Source of the DNA: AL-N1 sp039178835
GTDB taxonomy: Bacteria; Chloroflexota; Chloroflexia; Chloroflexales; Roseiflexaceae
Direction: 5' to 3'
DNA: 15,273 nucleotides
NCBI GenBank assembly: GCA_039178835.1
Contig: JBCDFA010000176.1
Location: 1-15,273, forward strand
Shown here: in pieces, positions 8,218 to 14,649 of the stretch
Layout of the letters: the number at the start of each line of letters is the position of its first letter
Position numbering within the stretch: the first letter of the stretch is position 1
Notes under the pieces: generated by a model
Database searches by the model: none
Seen by the model: only the letters and a program-made list of their open reading frames with translations
What the model was told of the DNA's origin: nothing
Position numbers and translations under genes: made by a program

Positions 8218-8246
8218 TACAGTCTTTTGAATATTGGAGTCATAGT

Positions 8247-8924
8247 ATGGATAAACCATTATTACAGATAGCACTTGACACATACGATCTGCCATCGGCC
8301 TTAGGCCCATTACAAAAAGCACATCACCAGATCGATGTGATTGAGGTAGGCACCATTTTATGTCTTTCGGAAGGAATGCATGCGGTCAGAGCCATTCGTA
8401 GTCTGTACCCAACAAAAATCATCCTGGCAGACGTGCGTATTGCCGAAGCTGGCAGCATTATTTCAAAAATGGCCTTTGATGCCGGAGCGGATTGGGTGAG
8501 TGTCGTGAGTGGTGCAGCCCCTGACACTGCCGAGGTTGTACTCAAGGAAGCACAATCACGCAATAAAGACGTACAAATTGAACTCAGCGATGGCTGGACC
8601 TGGGACATGGCCAAACGATGGGCCGACCTCGGTATCAAACAAGTCATCACTCACCGCAGCCGTGATGCGGAAGCCAAAGGCACCTTAAGCTGGAGCAAAG
8701 AGGATATTGATACCGTTCGCAGGTTAGCTGACATGGGTTTCAAGGTAACCATTACTGGTGGTGTAAAACCGGATGATGTCGCGCTGTTCGCAGGTATTCC
8801 CGTCTACATCTTCATTGCGGGACGAGCAATCGTCAAGGCCGATGATCCGGCTTTCGCAGCTCAGGAGTTCCAGCACGCCATCGCGCAGGCATTTATGGCA
8901 CACAACGGCACCGTAAAACAGTAA
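8247..8924 (+). CDS. ulaD: 3-keto-L-gulonate-6-phosphate decarboxylase-like protein with altered active-site motif
   Basis: A 225-residue (beta/alpha)8 protein of the OMP-decarboxylase superfamily. UlaD converts 3-keto-L-gulonate-6-P to L-xylulose-5-P and CO2. The start is ATG 8247, seven bases after GGAG. The open frame extends upstream into permease B but that part matches nothing. D11, E33 and D62 (metal and substrate), E112, H136 and R139 (H-R-S-R-D, which separates the decarboxylase from hexulose-phosphate synthase) and the phosphate-binding I-T-G-G and A-G-R segments are all present. The hallmark D-x-K-x-x-D, however, reads D62-V-R64-I-A-E67. Arg 64 is encoded by CGT, at least two changes from a Lys codon, so it is an established substitution and not one base error. 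Activity may be reduced or altered. Gene order strongly supports a role in the ula pathway. Confidence 0.88.
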   Translation: MDKPLLQIALDTYDLPSALGPLQKAHHQIDVIEVGTILCLSEGMHAVRAIRSLYPTKIILADVRIAEAGSIISKMAFDAGADWVSVVSGAAPDTAEVVLKEAQSRNKDVQIELSDGWTWDMAKRWADLGIKQVITHRSRDAEAKGTLSWSKEDIDTVRRLADMGFKVTITGGVKPDDVALFAGIPVYIFIAGRAIVKADDPAFAAQEFQHAIAQAFMAHNGTVKQ

Positions 8925-8996
8925 CACAACAACGCATGTTGGCAATGTCAGAGTTTATTACATTGCACAAACCCATATTTGGAACAGGTTTGAACT

Positions 8997-9857
8997 ATGC
9001 CGAAACAACTTCCCATTGGTATTTATGAAAAAGCACTTCCCTCTGATATCGACTGGCACGAACGGCTAACCATCGCTCGTTATGCTGGCTTCGACTTCGT
9101 AGAGATATCTATCGACGAAAGTGAGCAACGGCTCATACGACTGGACTCGTCGCAACAGGACCGCGCCGACCTACGGCACGCTATTGCCAGCACCGGCATC
9201 CCGCTCACCACCATGTGTCTAAGCGGTCATCGTAGATTCCCGTTGGGGAGCAGCGACAGCAAAGTCCGCAGGCGGGCGTTCGACATGATGTCCAAAGCCA
9301 TTGATTTTGCCGTCGATATTGGTGTCCGGGTCATCCAGATCGCTGGTTATTATGTCTACTATGAGCCTCATGACCAGGGCTCATTACAGCGGTATCAGGA
9401 GGGGTTAGCCCGCAGCTTAGAATGGGCGCATCAGGCTGATGTGATGCTGGCCCTGGAAAATGTAGATGGTGATGACGTAAATTCGATTTCACAGGCGATG
9501 TATTTTGTGAACACCTTTAATAGTCCCTGGTTCTAGATATATCCTGACATCGGGAATTTGGCTGAACATGGACTGGATGTGTGTGCTGAGTTAGAACTGG
9601 CCCGAGGGCATATGGTAGGTGTCCATGTGAAAGATACACGTCCCGGCGAACCCAGACGTGTTCCCTTCGGATCAGGAGTCGTGCCATTTGTCGAAGCATT
9701 TCGCACATTAGCAGAGATGAACTTTAGCGGTCCTATTTTAATGGAGATGTGGAACGATGACACACCTGACTCGATCCAGATTGTGCAGCAGTCACGCGAG
9801 TGGGTTGTGGAACGCATGATTGAAGCAGGATTGATCACCGAGGAGGTATTTGTATGA
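8997..9857 (+). pseudogene. ulaE: L-xylulose-5-phosphate 3-epimerase UlaE, one premature stop
   Basis: A 286-codon relative of UlaE (TIM-barrel, xylose-isomerase-like fold), which turns L-xylulose-5-P into L-ribulose-5-P. It starts at ATG 8997 (I-G-I-Y-E-K-A-L-P) and ends at TGA 9855-9857, overlapping the ulaF start by ATGA. Codon 180 is TAG (9534-9536) in N-S-P-W-F-x-I-Y-P-D-I-G-N-L, where relatives have Gln, so the change is CAG to TAG. The positions aligned with the metal ligands are E154, D184, H210 and E250, and all are conserved. Three of them lie after the stop, so the 179-residue product cannot be active. An in-frame TTG at 9558 could restart only the C-terminal 99 residues. Probably a recent nonsense mutation or a base-call error. 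Confidence 0.92.
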
Positions 9858-10519
9858 GACTCGAAGCATTACGACAGGAAGTATGGCAAGCGAACATGGC
9901 GCTGCCTGCCAATGGCTTGGTTACCTGGACCAGTGGCAATGTGAGTGGGCGTGATGCAGAAACGGGATTGGTGGTCATTAAACCGAGTGGGATCAAATTT
10001 GAAGACCTTACCCCGGAAAACATGGTGATTGTTGATCCTGAAGGAGCAATTGTTGAAGGCGACCATGGTCCCTCATCTGATACCGCTTCTCATCTGTATG
10101 TGTACAATCACCGACCCGATGTGCAGGGTATCGTACACACACACTCTAATTATGCGACGGCCTTTGCAGCAGCCAACAAATCAATTCCTGTCTATCTTAC
10201 CGCCATCGCAGATGAATTTGGCACCACGATCCCATGTGGTGGGTATGCCAATATTGGTGGTAAGGAAATTGGCGCAGAAATAATTCGTTCAATTGGCAAC
10301 TCCCCAGCCATACTGATGAAACAACATGGCGTTTTTACCATCGGCAAGAGTGTTGAGAAAGCGCTAAAAGCTGCCATCATGGTCGAGGACGTTGCGAAAA
10401 CAGTCTGGCTGGCGATGCAAATTGGAGAATTGGAAGAACTGCCTCCAGAGGAGGTAGCAGCCAATTTTGATCGATACCAAAATCGCTATGGTACACTTGA
10501 AGCAAGCATCAACGAGTAG
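9854..10519 (+). CDS. ulaF: L-ribulose-5-phosphate 4-epimerase
   Basis: A 221-residue class II aldolase/epimerase (UlaF/AraD/SgbE family), making D-xylulose-5-P from L-ribulose-5-P, the last step before the pentose phosphate pathway. Motifs are G-N-V-S, I-K-P-S-G, S-S-D-T-A-S-H and H-T-H-S. The zinc-ligand positions D76, H95, H97 and H158 and the catalytic acid/base D120 line up with E. coli AraD numbering, except that the final His comes 13 residues earlier because a loop is shorter. The catalytic Tyr of the neighbouring subunit is probably Y208 or Y212. The start overlaps the ulaE stop (ATGA), and GAGGAGG just upstream suggests translational coupling, which a stop inside ulaE could weaken. 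Intact, ending at TAG. By sequence alone it could act on L-ribulose-5-P from arabinose; the neighbours favour the ula role. Confidence 0.9.
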   Translation: MRLEALRQEVWQANMALPANGLVTWTSGNVSGRDAETGLVVIKPSGIKFEDLTPENMVIVDPEGAIVEGDHGPSSDTASHLYVYNHRPDVQGIVHTHSNYATAFAAANKSIPVYLTAIADEFGTTIPCGGYANIGGKEIGAEIIRSIGNSPAILMKQHGVFTIGKSVEKALKAAIMVEDVAKTVWLAMQIGELEELPPEEVAANFDRYQNRYGTLEASINE

Positions 10520-10578
10520 CTTATCTTAATAGACTATAAGCAACATACCACGGGTTCTTTAGATACCATCAGGTTATT

Positions 10579-10585
10579 GGGAGGT
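10579..10585 (+). promoter_or_regulatory. Shine-Dalgarno of the sugar kinase gene
   Basis: GGGAGGT lies five bases before ATG 10591 and fixes the kinase start. The 71-base gap after ulaF shows no terminator, consistent with co-transcription. Confidence 0.6.
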
Positions 10586-10590
10586 AGCAC

Positions 10591-11571
10591 ATGCCAGGCT
10601 TTGACGTGACAACCATTGGCGAAGGACAACTGCGTTATAGTGTGCCACATGGAAAACGTCTTGAACAAGCTACGAGTTTTGATGTATTCGTATCTGGTAC
10701 TGAAGCCAATGTGACCAGCCTGTTGTCACGACTTGGTTGGCGATGTGGCTGGATCAGTAGCCTCCCAAATACACCATTGGGACGACGTGTAGCCAACGAA
10801 TATCGTCTGGCAGGTTTGGACCTGTCGGCAGTCAGGTGGTCAAATGAACATCGTTTGGCCACGTATTACGTCGAGTATGCCACACCTCCGCGCACAACGC
10901 AAGTGTACTATGACCGAGCTAACACCTGTTTTACCAATCTCACCCGCGACCAGATTGACTGGGAGTATTTACTCGATACGAGATTATTGCACCTGTCTGG
11001 TCTGACCGTGCCACTTTCAGCTTCAATTCACGACATTCTTATGGAAGCTGTGGAACGAACCAAAGCTAAAGACATCAAAATCAGCTTTGATATGAACTAC
11101 CGCTATCGTATCTGGAGCACAACCGAAGCGGCTCAAACGATTACACCACTTATCAAAGATATCGACTTGTTGTTCTGTGGACGCAGCGATGCCCAACAGG
11201 TATTTGGATGTAGTGGCTCACCTCAGGAAATTGTCCAGCAACTCGCTGAACTGACCACCGCAAATTACATTATTACCTCGATGTCTCACGAAGGACTGAT
11301 TGGCTGGGACAGAAAGCAGTTTTATCACTATCCGGGTCGTGAAGTCGGTATCATCGACCGCATTGGTGCCGGTGATGCGATGGTTGGTGGTGTGTTGCAT
11401 GGTTGGTTGCAGGGTGATTTTGCCAAAGGATTGCAGTATGGTGCACTAACAGCAGCGCTGGCACTCAGTCAATACGGCGATCAAGTCATTACGACGGCTG
11501 AAGAAGTCGACATGTTGCTAGAGAGTGATGCACGCGATATCATACGACAACAACACCTCGTATTAGTGTAA
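10591..11571 (+). CDS. PfkB-family carbohydrate kinase (KdgK-like), candidate ascorbate kinase
   Basis: A 326-residue ribokinase-family kinase. The N-terminal substrate part carries G-E-G-Q-L-R and S-G-T-E-A-N-V-T-S-L-L-S-R-L-G, which parallels the G-A-E-A-N-V-A motif of 2-keto-3-deoxygluconate kinases. A sugar-contact stretch lies near Y106-Y107-D-R-A, and F-D-M-N-Y-R-Y-R-I-W (166-175) is the usual F-D-x-N-x-R. The C-terminal signature D256-R-I-G-A-G-D262-A contains the catalytic base D262 and the anion hole; Thr is more usual where R257-I258 lie. It is the last gene of the ula series. Since no phosphotransferase genes are present and UlaG needs a phosphorylated substrate, the inferred role is phosphorylation of imported L-ascorbate (or 3-keto-L-gulonate). 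Family and catalytic competence are well supported; the substrate is inference. Confidence 0.87.
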   Translation: MPGFDVTTIGEGQLRYSVPHGKRLEQATSFDVFVSGTEANVTSLLSRLGWRCGWISSLPNTPLGRRVANEYRLAGLDLSAVRWSNEHRLATYYVEYATPPRTTQVYYDRANTCFTNLTRDQIDWEYLLDTRLLHLSGLTVPLSASIHDILMEAVERTKAKDIKISFDMNYRYRIWSTTEAAQTITPLIKDIDLLFCGRSDAQQVFGCSGSPQEIVQQLAELTTANYIITSMSHEGLIGWDRKQFYHYPGREVGIIDRIGAGDAMVGGVLHGWLQGDFAKGLQYGALTAALALSQYGDQVITTAEEVDMLLESDARDIIRQQHLVLV

Positions 11572-11597
11572 TTACCAACACACATCCACGCATGACG

Positions 11598-11603
11598 TAT
11601 AAT
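11598..11603 (+). promoter_or_regulatory. Candidate -10 box of the MerR-family gene
   Basis: A perfect TATAAT sits about 53 bases before the MerR start. No good -35 box is found at 16-18 bases. TTACCA at 11572-11577 would need a 20-base spacer, which would fit an autoregulated MerR-type promoter, but the match is poor. No terminator is seen between the kinase and this point. Confidence 0.35.
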
Positions 11604-11656
11604 GCCTTAGTCAGCACAAAAGCAGAAACTGTCTATACAATACTTGTGGTGTGTCT

Positions 11657-12010
11657 ATGTATATTGGTGAAGTTGCGAAAAAAACCGGCTTGTCGATCAA
11701 AGCTATTCGTTTGTACGAGGAAAAAGGATTGATCCCGACTCCCCAACGACTGGGGCGGTACCGCGTATACACAGAAGCCGACATAGAGCTATTGCTGATT
11801 ATCAAGGAAGTAAAAAGGCTCGGGATCACGTTGGCCCAACTCCGCTCAATGCTTCCTCAGGAACAATACCCGCTCAACGCGCAGAATGTAGAACAGTTTC
11901 TGAGAGAACACCGGGCACACCTGAGACAACAGATTCAGATCCTCAATGATCAAATCAGACATATTGACACCTGTTTAGGCGAACTCGAAACCTGTCCCAA
12001 AATGGCTTGA
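11657..12010 (+). CDS. MerR-family transcriptional regulator
   Basis: A 117-residue regulator. Residues 1-70 form the winged helix-turn-helix of the MerR family (Y-I-G-E-V-A-K-K-T-G-L-S-I-K-A-I-R-L-Y-E-E-K-G-L-I-P, then R-Y-R-V-Y-T-E-A-D). Residues ~75-110 form the dimerising coiled coil. A short C-terminal segment holds C106 and C112 (T-C-L-G-E-L-E-T-C), which could sense a metal, thiol or redox state. The start is ATG 11657; GTG 11651, two codons earlier, is possible but fits the family less well. The stop TGA overlaps the -35 box of the next gene's promoter. It very probably controls the adjacent oxidoreductase. The effector is unknown. Confidence 0.88.
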   Translation: MYIGEVAKKTGLSIKAIRLYEEKGLIPTPQRLGRYRVYTEADIELLLIIKEVKRLGITLAQLRSMLPQEQYPLNAQNVEQFLREHRAHLRQQIQILNDQIRHIDTCLGELETCPKMA

Positions 12011-12038
12011 CTCTCCCCCTAAGGGCAGATGGTACACT
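12007..12038 (+). promoter_or_regulatory. MerR-type promoter with 20-bp spacer
   Basis: TTGACT (12007-12012) and TACACT (12033-12038) are separated by 20 bp, the unusually long spacing that MerR proteins correct by twisting DNA. The spacer contains CCCT-A-AGGG, a small dyad centred between the boxes, within CTCCCCCTAAGGGCAGATGG. The TGA of the merR gene lies inside the -35 box. The oxidoreductase ATG is about 40 bases downstream with AGGAGAG as its ribosome binding site. Confidence 0.65.
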
Positions 12039-12076
12039 CTTCGCGCTTGATTATTCTTATCACAGGAGAGTGTCAC

Positions 12077-12697
12077 ATGACAAAACATATACTGGTACTA
12101 AGCGGTACTCCAAAAGCACACAGTTTCTCAACAGCATTGGCCGACACCTATGCCGATTCTGCCCAACAACATCATGAGGTACGCTCGTTTCACATAGCAG
12201 ATATGGTCTTTGATCCTGATTTAAGCGAAGGATATAGTCAGGACCAACCGCTAGAACCAGACCTTCAGGCATTCCAGCAGGCACTTGAGTGGGCTGACCA
12301 TTTTGTCATCACAACGCCTATCTGGTGGGGTGCGTTACCAGCCAAACTCAAAGGCGCTTTCGATAGGATATTGCTCCCTGGTTTTGCATTTAGCTACAAA
12401 AAGAAGGACACCCTCAATACAAAACTTACTGCCAAACTCTTCGACGGCGCATCTTTCCCCAACAAACTTCTGAGCGGCAAGAGTGCTAGAATCATCATGA
12501 CGATGGATGGGCCGGCGTGGTACTACAGGTATTTTCAGGGGGCACCAGCACTCAGGCAATTGCAAATATCAACGCTGGAATTTTGTGGATTCAAGAACAT
12601 TCGCCACAACATGCTTGGCCCAATCAAGCATTCATCGGAATCACAACGGCAACGCTGGTTGAGTCTCATGGCGCAGCTAGGAACTCAGGGCGTGTAG
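12077..12697 (+). CDS. Flavodoxin-fold NAD(P)H oxidoreductase (quinone reductase type)
   Basis: A 206-residue protein of the Flavodoxin_2 / NAD(P)H dehydrogenase (quinone) family, using FMN or FAD to reduce quinones or related electrophiles in the cytoplasm. It opens with H-I-L-V-L-S-G-T-P-K-A-H-S-F-S, the flavin-phosphate loop. T-T-P-I-W-W-G-A-L-P-A-K-L-K-G-A-F-D-R (~76-94) is the family signature, and F-C-G-F-K-N near 173-178 is also typical. ATG 12077 is chosen because AGGAGAG precedes it and the family start motif follows at once. An in-frame ATG 48 bases earlier lies within the promoter region. It pairs with the MerR gene and is closed by a strong terminator. Confidence 0.87.
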   Translation: MTKHILVLSGTPKAHSFSTALADTYADSAQQHHEVRSFHIADMVFDPDLSEGYSQDQPLEPDLQAFQQALEWADHFVITTPIWWGALPAKLKGAFDRILLPGFAFSYKKKDTLNTKLTAKLFDGASFPNKLLSGKSARIIMTMDGPAWYYRYFQGAPALRQLQISTLEFCGFKNIRHNMLGPIKHSSESQRQRWLSLMAQLGTQGV

Positions 12698-12711
12698 AAC
12701 ATACACAGCAC

Positions 12712-12746
12712 AAAGCCACCCAGGTTGGTCCAACCAGGTGGCTTTT
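12712..12746 (+). terminator. Strong intrinsic terminator after the oxidoreductase
   Basis: AAAGCCACC (12712-12720) pairs with GGTGGCTTT (12737-12745), and an inner GGTTGG/CCAACC pairing extends the stem. TTTT follows GGC. It lies 15 bases after the oxidoreductase stop and may also slow transcription coming from the minus-strand gene. Confidence 0.85.
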
Positions 12747-12787
12747 ATCCAGTGTTTTGCTTTGTTTTTAATATAGACGAAGGTTGT

Positions 12788-12952
12788 TTAGGCTGCTTCA
12801 CGAAAGTATGACCCGCTTACCAACTCAAATACCAGCTGATCAAGTGTGACTTCTGCCTCATGATAGGTGCGCGCAAAGCCGACCAGTTCGCCGCCGAGAT
12901 ACATCGCGTAATCGCGGGTTGTTCTATCGTAGATAATCTCTCTTTGATACAT
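12788..12952 (-). CDS. 54-residue orphan protein
   Basis: Small protein beginning M-Y-Q-R-E-I-I-Y-D-R-T-T-R-D-Y-A-M-Y and ending S-Y-F-R-E-A-A. The start at 12952 is chosen because GAGGG lies five bases upstream on the minus strand. The frame could extend 11 codons further, but that part looks non-coding. It has a polar beta-strand-like first half (D-R-T-T-R-D-Y-A-M-Y-L-G-G-E-L-V-G-F-A-R-T) and a helical second half (Y-H-E-A-E-V-T-L-D-Q-L-V-F-E-L), with no signal peptide or membrane segment. From memory, very similar small proteins occur in Chloroflexota genomes. Its function is unknown to me. It has its own promoter and stands alone. Confidence 0.75.
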   Translation of the reverse strand: MYQREIIYDRTTRDYAMYLGGELVGFARTYHEAEVTLDQLVFELVSGSYFREAA

Positions 12953-13003
12953 ACTCGTCCCTCTTTCTGTCATAGGTTTCGTCATTGCGAGTTATCTATT
13001 TAG

Positions 13004-13032
13004 ATTTTAGCACACTAGTTCTAAAATTGCAA
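13004..13032 (-). promoter_or_regulatory. Promoter of the 54-residue protein gene
   Basis: On the minus strand TTGCAA (13032-13027) and TAAAAT (13009-13004) are 17 bases apart, and TG precedes the -10 box by one base (extended -10, TGC-TAAAAT). It lies about 50 bases upstream of the start. Confidence 0.65.
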
Positions 13033-13074
13033 GCACATATTTTCGCATAGCAGTTCCATCGATCTAAAGCACAC

Positions 13075-13093
13075 TTGACAACACTAACGTTGT
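13075..13093 (+). promoter_or_regulatory. TTGACA with overlapping dyad upstream of the sulfatase
   Basis: A consensus TTGACA (13075-13080) overlaps an inverted repeat ACAAC-n6-GTTGT (13078-13093), about 60 bases before the sulfatase start. No convincing -10 box is seen at 16-18 bases. It could be a repressor-controlled promoter. The evidence is thin. Confidence 0.3.
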
Positions 13094-13145
13094 ATTTGAT
13101 GATCGGGGTATTCAATTTGTGAAACAAACCTGAGAGGAATATCCT

Positions 13146-14606
13146 ATGCGTATCATCTATATCGACATCGATAGTCTACGGCCCGATCACCTGGGCTGTT
13201 ATGGCTATCCTCGTAATACGAGTCCAAGTATTGATCGGATTGCCGAACAGGGCGTGCGCTTTACCAATTGTTACGTTTCCGATGCACCCTGTCTACCCTC
13301 ACGCACTGCCCTGTGGAGTGGCCGCTTTGGCATCCAGACGGGGGTGGTTAGCCATGGCGGGACCACCTCGCAACCATCTATTGAAGGACCACAGCGCGGC
13401 CATCGGGATAGCTTTGGGACAGACGGGTGGATGAATGCCTTGCGGCAGGCTGGCCTGACCACAACGACCATTAGTTCATTTGGTGAGCGACATAGCGCCT
13501 GGCATTGGTACGCAGGTTTCTCTGAGATTATCAACCCAGGGCATGGCGGAATGGAGCAGGCTCACACCGTTACCGCCCTCGCGCTCGACTGGCTCGAACG
13601 CCACGCCCAGCGTGACCAGTGGTTTCTCCATATCAACTATTGGGACCCCCACACGCCCTATCGCGTACCCGAGGCATTTGGCACACCACTCACCCACGAC
13701 CCGCTACCAGCCTGGATCACCGAGGAGGTGTGCCAACAACAGTGGAATAGTTCTGGCCCACACTCGGCACAGGAACCACATGGATTTGGTCAAGAGGAGG
13801 ATGCCCAACGCTACCCGCGTGTCCCTGCACAGATCAACTCACTCAGTGCAGTACGAAAATGGATCGATGGATACGATGTCGGGATCAGTTATGCCGATGA
13901 GTATATCGGGCGAATTATAGAAGCATTGACTGATGCAAACATCTTTGATGAAACGGTCATCATTATCGGCGCTGACCACGGCGAGAATCTGGGTGAGTTG
14001 AACGTCTGGGGCGATCACCAAACCGCCGACTCGATCACCTGTCGGGTACCGTTAATTGTGCGCTGGCCAGGGGCCACCAATACGCCGCGTGTCGACGATG
14101 CACTCCACTACCAGTTCGACTGGGCCGCCACTATGCTCGAACTGATGGGTCAGCCAGTGTCCGAGACATGGGACGGACAATCATTTGCTGAGGCGTTTCG
14201 CAATGGCACAACACAGGGACGACCACATCTGATATTGAGCCAGGGCGCCTGGACATGCCAACGGGGTGTGCGAGTGGGAGACCATCTCTACCTACGCACA
14301 TATGATCCGTGTTTCAAGGAACTGCCACCCGAACTGCTATTCGATCTGGCCCACGACCCGCATGAACAACACGACCTGATGACTGAGCAATTAGATGTTG
14401 CCCAGCAGGCACGACGCATCCTCGACTCGTGGGAATTGACTATGCTGCGGACGAACCCAACCGGCACCGATCCACTCATCACCACGATACGGGAAGGCGG
14501 CTCCATCTATGCCCGTGGGCGCCTCACAAGCTATGTAGAACGCCTACGAGCAACTGACCGCACCGCACGTGCAGAACAATTGCTCGCAGAGTATTCGAAC
14601 AGGTAG
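13146..14606 (+). CDS. Type I (formylglycine-dependent) sulfatase
   Basis: A 486-residue member of the sulfatase / alkaline phosphatase superfamily. D7 and D9 (Y-I-D-I-D-S-L-R-P-D-H-L-G-C-Y-G-Y) begin the metal site. C49-L-P-S-R (49-53) is the C-x-P-S-R signature whose Cys is oxidised to formylglycine by a separate maturase. N-Y-W-D-P-H-T-P-Y (~163-171) and A-D277-H278-G-E complete the metal-binding pattern. There is no signal peptide, so the protein appears cytoplasmic, which suggests small sulfate esters taken up from outside, or a phosphonate- or phosphoester-type substrate. The start is ATG 13146 after GAGAGGA. No maturase gene is present in the window. Substrate not assignable. Confidence 0.88.
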   Translation: MRIIYIDIDSLRPDHLGCYGYPRNTSPSIDRIAEQGVRFTNCYVSDAPCLPSRTALWSGRFGIQTGVVSHGGTTSQPSIEGPQRGHRDSFGTDGWMNALRQAGLTTTTISSFGERHSAWHWYAGFSEIINPGHGGMEQAHTVTALALDWLERHAQRDQWFLHINYWDPHTPYRVPEAFGTPLTHDPLPAWITEEVCQQQWNSSGPHSAQEPHGFGQEEDAQRYPRVPAQINSLSAVRKWIDGYDVGISYADEYIGRIIEALTDANIFDETVIIIGADHGENLGELNVWGDHQTADSITCRVPLIVRWPGATNTPRVDDALHYQFDWAATMLELMGQPVSETWDGQSFAEAFRNGTTQGRPHLILSQGAWTCQRGVRVGDHLYLRTYDPCFKELPPELLFDLAHDPHEQHDLMTEQLDVAQQARRILDSWELTMLRTNPTGTDPLITTIREGGSIYARGRLTSYVERLRATDRTARAEQLLAEYSNR

Positions 14607-14619
14607 GTATGCAATAAAG

Positions 14620-14637
14620 AAGATCATGCATGATCTT
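14620..14637. terminator. Perfect 18-bp palindrome between convergent genes
   Basis: AAGATCATG/CATGATCTT is fully self-complementary and sits in the 43-base gap between the stops of the sulfatase and the quinone oxidoreductase, flanked by A-rich sequence. It could form a stem on either transcript and serve as a weak bidirectional terminator. Low G+C and the short T tail on the plus strand make this uncertain. Confidence 0.5.
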
Positions 14638-14649
14638 TACAAAAACAAA

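Noticed and set aside
8103..8246. Longer start for ulaD inside permease B
   Set aside because: The upstream codons match nothing. ATG 8247 has GGAG at the right distance and begins at the family start.
3487..9857. Alternative genetic code or recoding (TGA as Trp, TAG as Trp/Gln, selenocysteine, pyrrolysine)
   Set aside because: TGA and TAG end several intact genes here (TGA: permease A, ulaE, merR; TAG: binding protein, ulaF, oxidoreductase, sulfatase). The two in-frame TAGs would need to mean Trp in one gene and Gln in another. No Cys or Lys-type context suggests Sec or Pyl.
142..11571. GH8 gene as part of the ula operon
   Set aside because: A terminator and the oppositely oriented regulator separate them. 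The two only share a possible entry to the pentose phosphate pathway if GH8 releases xylose.
10591..11571. Kinase as a dedicated 2-keto-3-deoxygluconate kinase of an Entner-Doudoroff branch
   Set aside because: The sequence is KdgK-like, but no aldolase, dehydratase or uronate gene is nearby, and its place at the end of the ula series favours an ascorbate role. Not excluded biochemically.
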